DNA of 32,120 nucleotides from positions 1 through 32,120 of the forward strand of contig SAAL01000040.1 in assembly GCA_009929445.1 (NCBI GenBank). Reading direction: 5' to 3'. The notes below the pieces were generated by a model. That model worked only from the letters and a program-made list of their open reading frames with translations. It ran no database searches and was not told where the DNA came from. Positions 24,948 to 32,120 of the stretch are shown piece after piece. The position numbers were made by a program, and so were the translations under genes. The DNA comes from Bacteroidia bacterium (lineage in GTDB: Bacteria; Bacteroidota; Bacteroidia; Bacteroidales; Paludibacteraceae). The number at the start of each line of letters is the position of its first letter. Within the stretch, counting starts at the first letter, position 1.

Positions 24948-25310
24948 ATGAAACGATTTGCATTCATTGCCTCATTAATTATGGTATTCTCGGTAGCTTA
25001 TTCGGGTGAAAAAACAACCATTATCAGGGATATACTGACTGAATATGCAGCTCAAAAAGTGGATAACAGGCAGGAATTAATTCAATTCTCCAATCAGCAG
25101 GCCAAGGAGTTGACACAAACAGAACTCAATTACTTACTGGAAGTGCAGAAAGCTGAAAACTGCAGGTGTTGCAATACTGCAAATAAAATTAAAAAATCAG
25201 CAGAAAAAAGGGACAGCGAACTCCAAAAAATCCTGACACGAGAGCAATACCTCAAATACGAGGCACTGGATAAAAACAGGATAAAAAAACATCCGCTTCG
25301 TGCGTTGTAA
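24948..25310 (+). CDS. Small secreted protein of unknown function
   Basis: I do not recognise a family. The preferred start is the ATG at 24948, giving MKRFAFIASLIMVFSVAYS as a signal peptide with cleavage before GEK; the frame also has an ATG at 24924 that would add eight polar residues. The mature part is about 100 residues, charged and helical, with a cysteine cluster CRCC (ENCRCCNTANK) and a closing LTREQYLKYEALDKNR that resembles the LTxxQ-type repeats of periplasmic Spy/CpxP-like proteins. That resemblance is suggestive only. It is followed by a strong bidirectional terminator and may be read from the zwf-pgl transcript or from its own promoter; none is clear. Confidence 0.65.
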   Translation: MKRFAFIASLIMVFSVAYSGEKTTIIRDILTEYAAQKVDNRQELIQFSNQQAKELTQTELNYLLEVQKAENCRCCNTANKIKKSAEKRDSELQKILTREQYLKYEALDKNRIKKHPLRAL

Positions 25311-25316
25311 AATCTA

Positions 25317-25347
25317 TAAAAAAAAGAGGCATTTGCCTCTTTTTTTA
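25317..25347. terminator. Bidirectional terminator
   Basis: AAAAAGAGGC (25321-25330) pairs with GCCTCTTTTT (25335-25344) around the loop ATTT, with A and T runs on either side. It lies between two convergent genes and suits both strands. Confidence 0.92.
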
Positions 25348-25359
25348 TAGTTACATGTT

Positions 25360-26850
25360 TCATTTCAGCATGTTTTTCGGAAGTCGGTTATAGTCAAGAA
25401 TTACTGCCTCTTTTGCTGCATCGTTTGGATTACTTAATCTCACCGAGGCACTTTCACTTGCTTTTATTCTGCTTACTGGTATGTTTTGCTTTGGCTTGTA
25501 GCTTTCGTCGCCGGTAATCAGGTAAATAGCCTGCCCTAGGAAAGCGTCTTTGGTATCACCTATCTGAGTCCAGTTGGATACATATCCGTTGCCTTCTGCC
25601 AGTGCATAAGAAGGTACAAGGTATCCGGGGTTCGAAAAATCTTCGTTTTTGTAGTTCGTATATTTAGCCACAATGGGTTGCATAGCCCAGTTTTTAAGTT
25701 TGTCCTTTTCATCAGCTTTCAGTGAAGCTTCGCTGTAGATATTCACCACCGGATATTTGTTTATTTCCTCTTTATACGGATGCAGGGTCCACGATGCCGT
25801 GTATTTGCCACCTGTATTCCCGCCAATGTGTACTACCTGCATGTAAGGTTTGAGGCAGAATGTGGTCAGCTCCGATGCCGAATATGAGTCGCTGGTGGCA
25901 ATAATGTACACTTTGTTTAAGTTCAGATTTGCAGCTACCGGATCCGGATCGGGCTTTTCATACACTCCCAGGCTGTCGGTGCGGCTCCATTTGTTTTTGT
26001 CGAAAATTCCGTTCAGATAACTGTTGTAATTCATCACTATCAATGGCGATTTGTTTCTGACCTTCGTCTCGGGTGCAATGAGCGAACTCAGGTAAATGGC
26101 AGAAGTGACCGAACCTCCGTGGTTATAACGCAGGTCAAGAACCAGGTCGGTGACGCCGGCCTGCCTGAACGTGGAGAAGGCATCGTACAGGCTTTGGTTA
26201 TAATTTCTGATAAAATCGGTATAAAACAGATAAGCAATTTTCTTTCCGCCAATATTATAAATGTTTGTGTAGAGTACCGGATCGGTCCGGATAGAAGCCG
26301 GTGTCAACGTGATGGTTTTATCGGGCACCAGTCCGGAACCGGAATTTTTATACGTAGTAAAATTAGCAGTAGCGCTACCGTACAGAATCCCGTAATTGCT
26401 TTCGGTAACGGGCTGTCCGTTAATTTTACCTATCATGTCTTTACGCTGCAGACCTGCGTTGGAAGCAGGCGAGTTAGGAAATACATATTTAATGATAGCT
26501 ACGTATTCGGTTTTTGCCTCATTGGCGTAAGCAAATGCCAGCGAAAATCCGAAATCAACAGGTTCGCCCGAAAAACCGGCAAGCAAACTTTCCACATCGT
26601 CGGTTATGAATGACCATCCGTTTTCAGTGTCTGTTGCGTTCAGCACACTCTTGAAGTAGGTTTTCGGATCCACATCACCCGCAGTTGGTTCTTTGCTTTT
26701 CATCTCGTCGGCCCAGAGGTAATAAGTTGATAATCCGTCATATACAAATTGTGAAACCGGATTTCCTGTTTTCGGTTCCTCTTTTTTACACGCAGAGAAT
26801 ACCAGCAGCAGGCTTGCGAAAAGGACTGAAAGAAAAAGAAATTTTTTCAT
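25360..26850 (-). CDS. S41 family peptidase, lipoprotein, probably surface exposed
   Basis: A 496-residue C-terminal processing protease-like lipoprotein. The signal peptide ends in the lipobox LVFSAC (Cys21), followed by KKEE, which fits the lipoprotein export signal described for Bacteroidota surface lipoproteins. An N-terminal helical segment (VYDGLSTYYLWADEM) precedes a PDZ-like region (YVFPNSPASNAGLQRKDMIGKINGQPV). The S41 core includes LVLDLRYNHGGSV and SDSYSASELT; the Ser of YSAS and the Lys of NTGGK are 25 residues apart, the spacing of the Ser-Lys dyad in Tsp/CtpA proteases, so the enzyme is probably active. It is monocistronic. The substrate is unknown. It differs from the S41 protease at the window end, which has a membrane anchor instead. 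Confidence 0.88.
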   Translation of the reverse strand: MKKFLFLSVLFASLLLVFSACKKEEPKTGNPVSQFVYDGLSTYYLWADEMKSKEPTAGDVDPKTYFKSVLNATDTENGWSFITDDVESLLAGFSGEPVDFGFSLAFAYANEAKTEYVAIIKYVFPNSPASNAGLQRKDMIGKINGQPVTESNYGILYGSATANFTTYKNSGSGLVPDKTITLTPASIRTDPVLYTNIYNIGGKKIAYLFYTDFIRNYNQSLYDAFSTFRQAGVTDLVLDLRYNHGGSVTSAIYLSSLIAPETKVRNKSPLIVMNYNSYLNGIFDKNKWSRTDSLGVYEKPDPDPVAANLNLNKVYIIATSDSYSASELTTFCLKPYMQVVHIGGNTGGKYTASWTLHPYKEEINKYPVVNIYSEASLKADEKDKLKNWAMQPIVAKYTNYKNEDFSNPGYLVPSYALAEGNGYVSNWTQIGDTKDAFLGQAIYLITGDESYKPKQNIPVSRIKASESASVRLSNPNDAAKEAVILDYNRLPKNMLK

Positions 26851-26944
26851 TTGAAATGTGTTGTTGTTTTTTAAAAAAAATGATCATGTAAAAGTATGAA
26901 ACGAGCATGAACACGGTGGTTCAACAAAGATGATGAAAATCTGA

Positions 26945-26981
26945 CATGCGAGCTTGCCTGCGGTTGGCAGGTTCCATGCGA
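26945..26981. repeat. Small hairpin element flanked by 7-base direct repeats
   Basis: CATGCGA occurs at 26945-26951 and 26975-26981. Between them lie 23 bases containing CCTGC (26957-26961) and GCAGG (26967-26971) as an inverted pair. The arrangement looks like a small inserted element with a duplicated target, or a chance duplication. The rest of the 236-base spacer (26851-27086) shows nothing else clear. Confidence 0.55.
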
Positions 26982-27086
26982 CAACTAAAAAACAATTATT
27001 TACGCATGAAATAAACGCATCAAAAATAATACCCGAATCACAGAAATTGAGCTGTATCAGTCAGTTATTTTTTATTACCGGAGATG

Positions 27087-27929
27087 CTATGACTTAATTT
27101 CATCGAGCAGGTAAGTACGATTTACCCGGTATTTGCCGTTCACACGCTGCACGGTGCAACATTCGTTGTAGGCATCGTGTTCGAAAAAAAGAATCTGCTG
27201 TTTTTCAGCGGCTTCGCTCAGCATCCTTTCTTTTTCCTCCATCGATGTGATGGGGAATGTATCGTATGCCGATACCCAGGCGATGGGCAGTGCCGCCTGA
27301 AATGGGATTACATCGCCCGTGAAAACCACAGTTTTAGCTCCAAAATGGATGTAAGGCACCAGCTGACCCGCGGTATGTCCGTTGAAAAGCCTTACCTCCA
27401 CCTCCGGACAAATGTACATATCCTTCTCAACGAGTTTCAACCTGCCGGCTTTTTCTACCGGAATCATGTTTTCGGCGAAGTAGGAGTCGCCTTCACGCAC
27501 GTTGGGATTCAGAAAATTTTCCCACTGCGCTTTTCCCACCCAGTAAGCGGCGTTCGGGAAGGTGGGGATTATCTCTGATTTGTCTTCGTTGAACCGCGTA
27601 CTGCTGCCGCAATGGTCAAAATGAAGATGTGTATGAATAACATCGGTCACTTCGGCGGCAGAGTAGCCCAGTTTCTTCAGTTCGGTATCAAAATCAGCAA
27701 TATCTTTGAAATGATAATATTTCAGATATTCCAGCTGTTTGACTCCGGTGCCGGTGTCAATCACAATCAGTTTTTCATCCGTTTTGATTACCAGACATCG
27801 CATCATGAGCGTACAAAAATTATCGTCGTTGCACGGATATCGTTTTTGCCATACCCTTTTGGGTACCACTCCAAACATGGCTCCACCATCGGCAAGAAAC
27901 GAACCGGCTTCAATTTTATCTAATTTCAT
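27087..27929 (-). CDS. Metallo-beta-lactamase-fold hydrolase (AHL lactonase-like group)
   Basis: A 280-residue MBL-fold metallohydrolase. The metal motif HxHxDH is HLHFDH (H101, H103, D105, H106). The other ligands are also visible: H in NGHTAGQLVPY, D in VVFTGDVIP and the terminal H in FFEHDAYN, so two metals should bind. The arrangement and the length resemble the AhlD/AttM-like lactonase branch, but substrate cannot be deduced, and many members act on other esters or lactones. There is no signal peptide; it is likely cytoplasmic. It is divergent from mpl. A distant candidate promoter on the minus strand (TATTTTTG, plus 28082-28089, with TTG 19 bases beyond) overlaps the mpl start. Confidence 0.87.
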   Translation of the reverse strand: MKLDKIEAGSFLADGGAMFGVVPKRVWQKRYPCNDDNFCTLMMRCLVIKTDEKLIVIDTGTGVKQLEYLKYYHFKDIADFDTELKKLGYSAAEVTDVIHTHLHFDHCGSSTRFNEDKSEIIPTFPNAAYWVGKAQWENFLNPNVREGDSYFAENMIPVEKAGRLKLVEKDMYICPEVEVRLFNGHTAGQLVPYIHFGAKTVVFTGDVIPFQAALPIAWVSAYDTFPITSMEEKERMLSEAAEKQQILFFEHDAYNECCTVQRVNGKYRVNRTYLLDEIKS

Positions 27930-27963
27930 CCTTTTTATTGAGTCTTTTTTGGTTAATTCTTAC

Positions 27964-27971
27964 TACATTTG
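27964..27971 (+). promoter_or_regulatory. Candidate mpl -7 box
   Basis: TACATTTG matches TAnnTTTG. The best -33 candidate, TTG at 27938-27940, is 23 bases away, longer than ideal. The leader would be about 130 bases. Confidence 0.4.
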
Positions 27972-28105
27972 CACCTTATAATGGTTACTTAACACTTCAT
28001 TGAATCCATTTGTTGCCAGTCAGCCAAGCATTTTCACCGATTCACAAATCGGTTCGTTATATTAAGTAATCGAATTTGATACAAAAATACAAAAAATTAC
28101 CGGGT

Positions 28106-29473
28106 ATGCAACGAGTTCATTTTATTGCCATTGGAGGTGCGGCTATGCACAATCTGGCTATTGCGCTGAGTAAGAAGGATGATTATGAAATCACCGGTTC
28201 GGACGACGAAATTTTTGAACCTTCGCTCAGCAGGCTGAGAGAGCATGGTCTGCTGCCCAAAGAAACCGGATGGTTTCCTGAAAAAGTGACCAACCACCTG
28301 AATGCCGTCATTCTGGGGATGCATGCAAGGGCTGATAACCTGGAACTGCTGCGTGCCAAAGAGCTGGGAATAAAAATCTACTCTTTCCCGGAATATCTCT
28401 ATCAGCAAACCCGCAGCAAAACCAGAATTGTAGTAGGAGGAAGCCACGGTAAAACCTCCACAACTGCCATGATTCTGTATGTGATGAATAAACTCCGCTT
28501 CAAGGCAGATTATATGGTGGGCGCACAGATCGAGGGTTTCGAAAATATGGTGCAACTGTCATACGACTCGCGCGTGGCAGTTTTTGAAGGAGATGAATAC
28601 CTGACCTCGCCCATTGATCCGCGACCAAAATTCCACCTTTACAAACCGCATATTGCTATCCTTACCGGTATTGCATGGGATCATATCAACGTTTTTCCTA
28701 CTTTTGACAACTACGTGGATCAGTTTCGCAAATTTGTAGATACGATGGAAATACAGGGAAGGCTCATCTATTACGGCGGCGATGAAATCCTGAATGACAT
28801 AGCGCAGAATTGCCGGCAGGATCTCATCGTATTTCCTTATAAAACACCAAAATACGTAATCAGAAACGGGATTACATATGTAAAAACCGGAAAAGACGAG
28901 GTGGCGCTGAAAATTTTCGGTGAACATAACCTGCAAAATATGGAAGCAGCCCGTCTGGCGTGCCGTCAGATAGGCATTATGGACGATAAATTTTACGAAG
29001 CTATCTCCGACTTCACGGGTGCTTCAAACCGCCTGCAGAAAATTGTGGAAAAACCCGATCGGGTGGCTTTCAAGGATTTTGCACACTCACCATCCAAGCT
29101 CAAAGCTACAGTAAGAGCTGTACGCAAACAATATCCGGAGCGCACGCTCATAGCCTGCATGGAATTGCATACATTCAGCAGCCTGAATTCCGACTTTCTG
29201 CCGCAGTACGCTGATAGTATGAAAGAAGCCGATATTGCATACGTGTATTACAACCCCGAAGTCATTCATCATAAGCGGATGGAAGAGTTGGATCCGGATA
29301 AAGTGAAAAGAGCATTTGGCGGCGAAAATTTACTTGTTTTTACCGATACTAACCTGCTTCAGGAAAAACTGAAATCCCTGAATTACGAAAATTCGGCTCT
29401 CCTGCTCATGAGTTCGGGGAATTTTTCAGGTATCAATTTATCTGAATTTGCCGGAAAATTGCTTGCCACCTGA
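28106..29473 (+). CDS. mpl: UDP-N-acetylmuramate:L-alanyl-gamma-D-glutamyl-meso-diaminopimelate ligase
   Basis: Mur ligase that attaches recycled murein tripeptide to UDP-MurNAc, saving de novo peptide synthesis. The preferred start is the ATG at 28106 (MQRVHFIAIGGAAMHNLAIAL), giving 455 residues, the usual Mpl length; the frame also opens with a TTG ten codons earlier. Motifs in order: the N-terminal Rossmann region IAIGGAAMHNLA, the ATP-binding loop VVGGSHGKTSTTAMI (about residues 108-122), FEGDEYLTSPIDPRPKF, GEHNLQNMEAA, and DFAHSPSKLKATVRAVR, the form that marks Mpl rather than MurC. The protein is cytosolic. It is divergent from the MBL gene and followed 147 bases later by the dCMP deaminase gene. 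Confidence 0.94.
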   Translation: MQRVHFIAIGGAAMHNLAIALSKKDDYEITGSDDEIFEPSLSRLREHGLLPKETGWFPEKVTNHLNAVILGMHARADNLELLRAKELGIKIYSFPEYLYQQTRSKTRIVVGGSHGKTSTTAMILYVMNKLRFKADYMVGAQIEGFENMVQLSYDSRVAVFEGDEYLTSPIDPRPKFHLYKPHIAILTGIAWDHINVFPTFDNYVDQFRKFVDTMEIQGRLIYYGGDEILNDIAQNCRQDLIVFPYKTPKYVIRNGITYVKTGKDEVALKIFGEHNLQNMEAARLACRQIGIMDDKFYEAISDFTGASNRLQKIVEKPDRVAFKDFAHSPSKLKATVRAVRKQYPERTLIACMELHTFSSLNSDFLPQYADSMKEADIAYVYYNPEVIHHKRMEELDPDKVKRAFGGENLLVFTDTNLLQEKLKSLNYENSALLLMSSGNFSGINLSEFAGKLLAT

Positions 29474-29620
29474 TACACGGTAGCTGAAATTTTGCTGAAT
29501 GCTGAAATCACCGGTCGTTTGGAAGGTGTAAAACATTTTTTTTCTTTTTAAGAAAAATATTAACAATCTATGAATCTTTCATTTTCTCATCAGGAGAATA
29601 GAAGGACAGACTTTTACAGG

Positions 29621-30046
29621 ATGAACAAACAACTTTTACTGGACAAACGTTATATGCGCATGGCCCGAATCTGGGCCGAAAATTCATACTGCGAACGGCG
29701 TAAAGTCGGAGCATTGCTCGTGAAAAACAAAATGATCATTTCAGATGGTTACAACGGTACACCTTCAGGCTTCGAAAACAAGTGTGAAGACGATAATAAC
29801 GTTTCGAAACCGTACGTGCTTCATGCCGAAGCAAATACCATTTCGAAAGTAGCCCGGTCGCACAACAGCAGCGACGGAGCCACCCTGTACGTCACAGCAT
29901 CGCCCTGTATGGAGTGCTCCAAACTGATCATTCAGGCTGGCATCAAGCGTGTGGTGTATGGTGAAATGTACCGGATTATGGATGGTGTGGAGTTGCTGCA
30001 GCGTGCAGGCATTGAAGTCGTTTTTCTGGAAAAAACCCACGAATGA
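29621..30046 (+). CDS. dCMP deaminase (cytidine/deoxycytidylate deaminase family)
   Basis: Zinc-dependent deaminase that should convert dCMP to dUMP for thymidylate synthesis. The start at 29621 (MNKQLLLDKRYMRMARIWAE, 141 residues) matches the family N-terminus; an in-frame ATG at 29570 would add 17 residues of no family resemblance. The zinc motif is HAE (68-70) with PCMEC (C96, C99). The substrate loop SDGYNGTPSGFENKCED is typical of dCMP deaminases, distinguishing it from tRNA or guanine deaminases. It overlaps the following gene by four bases (ATGA), indicating translational coupling. Confidence 0.92.
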   Translation: MNKQLLLDKRYMRMARIWAENSYCERRKVGALLVKNKMIISDGYNGTPSGFENKCEDDNNVSKPYVLHAEANTISKVARSHNSSDGATLYVTASPCMECSKLIIQAGIKRVVYGEMYRIMDGVELLQRAGIEVVFLEKTHE

Positions 30047-30717
30047 AACATCGGTTTTACATACTCATTTTTGGCTTATTTCTGGGAAACAGTATTTTTG
30101 CCATCGATCCGGTGCCTTACGCACATATCGAAATTGACAAGAACATTCACAATATTGACAGCATTTATTCTGTTCAGTATTACAGTAGAAGCGTAGTAAT
30201 GGATACGATAGCGGTAAAGCCGGATGTGTACAATTACACCATTCACAAGGGAATAATCCGTATCAAACTGAAAGAGCAGGCCGGGCTTTATCCAGATTCT
30301 GTTTCTGCTACGAGGTTTGGCTCGGTTGTTAAAATTTCCCGCAAGAAAGATATGCTCCGCCTGAGTCTGGATAAATACGCTGATTTTAAGAGAAATATGA
30401 CCTTGTTTCTGTCTGTTGTTGGCCTTATGCTGTTGAAAATGTTGATTGTGTTTCTGATTCTTCAGCCGGAATCAAAATCGTTGTTTTTCAAAAAATATGG
30501 ACTTTTCTTTGGAATTGTCTTTCTGCTTATATTTTTAGCTTCATTTACGACTGTAATTCTTTTCTGGATACTACTTACACTGATTTTTATTGTGAGTGTA
30601 ATTCCGGATACGATATTGCTGAACAAAATTTATTATAAAAAAGGCTTGAAAGCGGTTGTTATAAGTGATTTAATCGTTTTGGCCGTTTGCTTCTTACTTA
30701 TTTATCTGTTTAATTAA
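30043..30717 (+). CDS. Membrane protein of unknown function
   Basis: No family recognised. The 224-residue product has a signal peptide (MKHRFYILIFGLFLGNSIFA), an extracytoplasmic part of about 95 residues (roughly 21-117) without cysteines, then about three to four closely packed membrane segments (roughly 118-141, 148-187 and 204-222). The coding sequence appears more AT-rich than its neighbours. It overlaps the dCMP deaminase stop by four bases and is followed 20 bases later by the C-terminal processing protease gene, so the three are one operon. A role linked to the protease or the envelope is only a guess from position. Confidence 0.7.
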   Translation: MKHRFYILIFGLFLGNSIFAIDPVPYAHIEIDKNIHNIDSIYSVQYYSRSVVMDTIAVKPDVYNYTIHKGIIRIKLKEQAGLYPDSVSATRFGSVVKISRKKDMLRLSLDKYADFKRNMTLFLSVVGLMLLKMLIVFLILQPESKSLFFKKYGLFFGIVFLLIFLASFTTVILFWILLTLIFIVSVIPDTILLNKIYYKKGLKAVVISDLIVLAVCFLLIYLFN

Positions 30718-30737
30718 GAGAAAAAATTAAAAATAAT

Positions 30738-32120
30738 ATGGCGAATAAAAGAAATGTCTGGACAATTGTATTCATTGTTGTCTCGGCTTTAGGTGGATTA
30801 TTTCTGGGAAATTTGATTGCGAATCGCGCACAAAGCGGTCGAAATTTGAAAGACTTATCGGGCTTGTTCTCAATGGGAGGCACATCCAAAGTGAGTGAAT
30901 TGTTGTCGCTGATTGATAACCAGTATGTGGACAATGTCAATATGGACAGTATTACCGATGAAGTCATGACCAATATCGTTTCAAAGTTAGACCCGCACTC
31001 GGTTTACATTCCCGCACAAGACCTCGAAGCCGTGAATAGTGAACTGGAAGGTAGTTTCAGCGGTATTGGCGTACAGTTCAACATTCAGAATGATACAGTG
31101 ATGATTGTTTCGGTCATCAGCGGCGGACCTTCGGAAAAAGTGGGATTATTGGCCGGTGACCGTATAATTAGGGTAAATGATACAACATTTGCCGGGGCAG
31201 GCGTGGTGAGCAACGAGAAGGTGATGCGAAAACTTCGCGGACCGAAAGGGACTGAAGTGAAACTTGGCGTAAAGCGTCACGGTACCAGAGAAATACTTTC
31301 ATACACCATTAAAAGGGGAGAAATTCCCGTTAATTCAGTAACTGTAGCTTATGTTATCGAACCGGGTGTAGGTTTTATCGGGCTGAACAATAATTTCGGA
31401 AACAATACGTACGACGAATTTCTGCATGCAATTGCCGAATTGCGAGCCAAGGGTGCCCGTAAATTCATCATCGACCTGCGCGAAAACAGCGGCGGACTGA
31501 TGGATGTGGCTATCCGGATGATCAACGAATTCTTACCCGCCGGGCAAATGATCGTTTACTCCGAGGGAAAAGCTTACCCGCGTGCAGATGCCAAAGCCGA
31601 CGGAACCGGCTCATGCATCAACTATCCGCTCGCCGTGCTGATTGACGAATTCAGCGCTTCGGCAAGCGAAATCTTTGCAGGAGCTATTCAGGATAACGAC
31701 CGCGGACTAATTATCGGTCGTCGTTCGTTTGGAAAAGGACTTGTGCAGACTCAGATTCCATTTTCGGATGGTTCGGCCGTGAGACTTACTGTAGCACGTT
31801 ATTTTACCCCCTCCGGACGAAGTATCCAGAAACCTTACGAAAGGGGCAAAGGCGATGATTACCAAATGGATCTGGTTAAACGGTTCGAACACGGTGAATT
31901 TGACACCAAAGATAGTATTCATGTGGCTGATTCGCTGAAATTTAAAACCCTGAAAGGCAGGACAGTTTACGGTGGCGGCGGAATTATGCCCGATATATTC
32001 GTGCCGCGAGACACATCCAAGTATTCACCTTATCTGACTAAAGTGGTAAATTACGGATACATTTATCAGTATGCATTTCAGTATACCGACAAGAACAGAA
32101 CGGCACTGAGCAAATTCAAA
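30738..32120 (+). CDS. C-terminal processing protease, S41 family (3' partial)
   Basis: The reading frame starts at the ATG at 30738 and is open to the last base, giving 461 residues without the C-terminus. An N-terminal membrane anchor (VWTIVFIVVSALGGLFLGNLI, about residues 7-27) precedes a helical region (LLSLIDNQYVDNVNMDSI) and a PDZ domain (SFSGIGVQFNI, GPSEKVGLLAGDRIIRVND). The S41 core has FIIDLRENSGGLMD and SASASE; S308 and K333 (GRRSFGKG) have the 25-residue Ser-Lys spacing of Tsp/CtpA, so it should be active. YFTPSGRSIQKPY is the usual following motif. It is expected to act in the periplasm on protein C-termini. It follows the orphan membrane protein by 20 bases. Confidence 0.93.
   Translation, partial: MANKRNVWTIVFIVVSALGGLFLGNLIANRAQSGRNLKDLSGLFSMGGTSKVSELLSLIDNQYVDNVNMDSITDEVMTNIVSKLDPHSVYIPAQDLEAVNSELEGSFSGIGVQFNIQNDTVMIVSVISGGPSEKVGLLAGDRIIRVNDTTFAGAGVVSNEKVMRKLRGPKGTEVKLGVKRHGTREILSYTIKRGEIPVNSVTVAYVIEPGVGFIGLNNNFGNNTYDEFLHAIAELRAKGARKFIIDLRENSGGLMDVAIRMINEFLPAGQMIVYSEGKAYPRADAKADGTGSCINYPLAVLIDEFSASASEIFAGAIQDNDRGLIIGRRSFGKGLVQTQIPFSDGSAVRLTVARYFTPSGRSIQKPYERGKGDDYQMDLVKRFEHGEFDTKDSIHVADSLKFKTLKGRTVYGGGGIMPDIFVPRDTSKYSPYLTKVVNYGYIYQYAFQYTDKNRTALSKFK

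Overview
This is a chromosomal stretch from a member of the Bacteroidota, most likely Bacteroidales. Three things support that. Several intergenic regions carry the Bacteroidota-type -7 box TAnnTTTG with a TTG-like -33 box. The gene orders rsfS-ftsH-cdsA and mpl / dCMP deaminase / C-terminal processing protease are familiar in this phylum. Many protein features also fit, including a lipoprotein with the CKKEE N-terminus. I cannot name a genus from the sequence alone. I see no rRNA, tRNA, CRISPR array, intact insertion sequence or phage gene.

Layout. 1-1128: 3' part of a membrane-domain/cytidylate-kinase-like fusion gene. 1129-1547: AT-rich spacer with a composite inverted repeat and the gyrB promoter. 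1548-4202: gyrB with a strong terminator, then a LOG-family phosphoribohydrolase. 4267-12567: a glycan assembly region. Its forward arm has a GH16-like protein whose catalytic motif is replaced, a Stealth-type sugar-phosphate transferase, two family 2 glycosyltransferases and a Wzy/WaaL-like membrane protein. Its reverse arm has two more glycosyltransferases, converging on the forward arm with overlapping 3' ends. A divergently transcribed radical SAM/SPASM protein closes the region. 12784-13239: DUF4395 membrane protein. 13294-20019 (minus): a PlsC/PlsB-like acyltransferase and cdsA (phospholipid synthesis, own promoter), then ftsH, rsfS, an outer-membrane-like protein and argD. The last four probably form one transcript starting from a well-formed promoter upstream of argD and ending at a terminator after ftsH. 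20224-22284 (minus): htpG. 22577-24864: zwf-pgl (oxidative pentose phosphate pathway, no adjacent gnd). 24948-25310: small secreted protein. 25360-26850 (minus): S41-type lipoprotein. 27087-27929 (minus): metallo-beta-lactamase-fold hydrolase. 28106-32120: mpl (peptidoglycan recycling), dCMP deaminase, an orphan membrane protein and a C-terminal processing protease cut by the window end.

Most of the window is housekeeping. The parts that deserve attention are the glycan region, especially the apparently inactive GH16-like protein and a palindromic repeat embedded in the Stealth reading frame, and four structurally different small palindromic repeats, two of which are flanked by short direct repeats as if inserted. 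I found no convincing evidence of a wholly new defence or mobile system.
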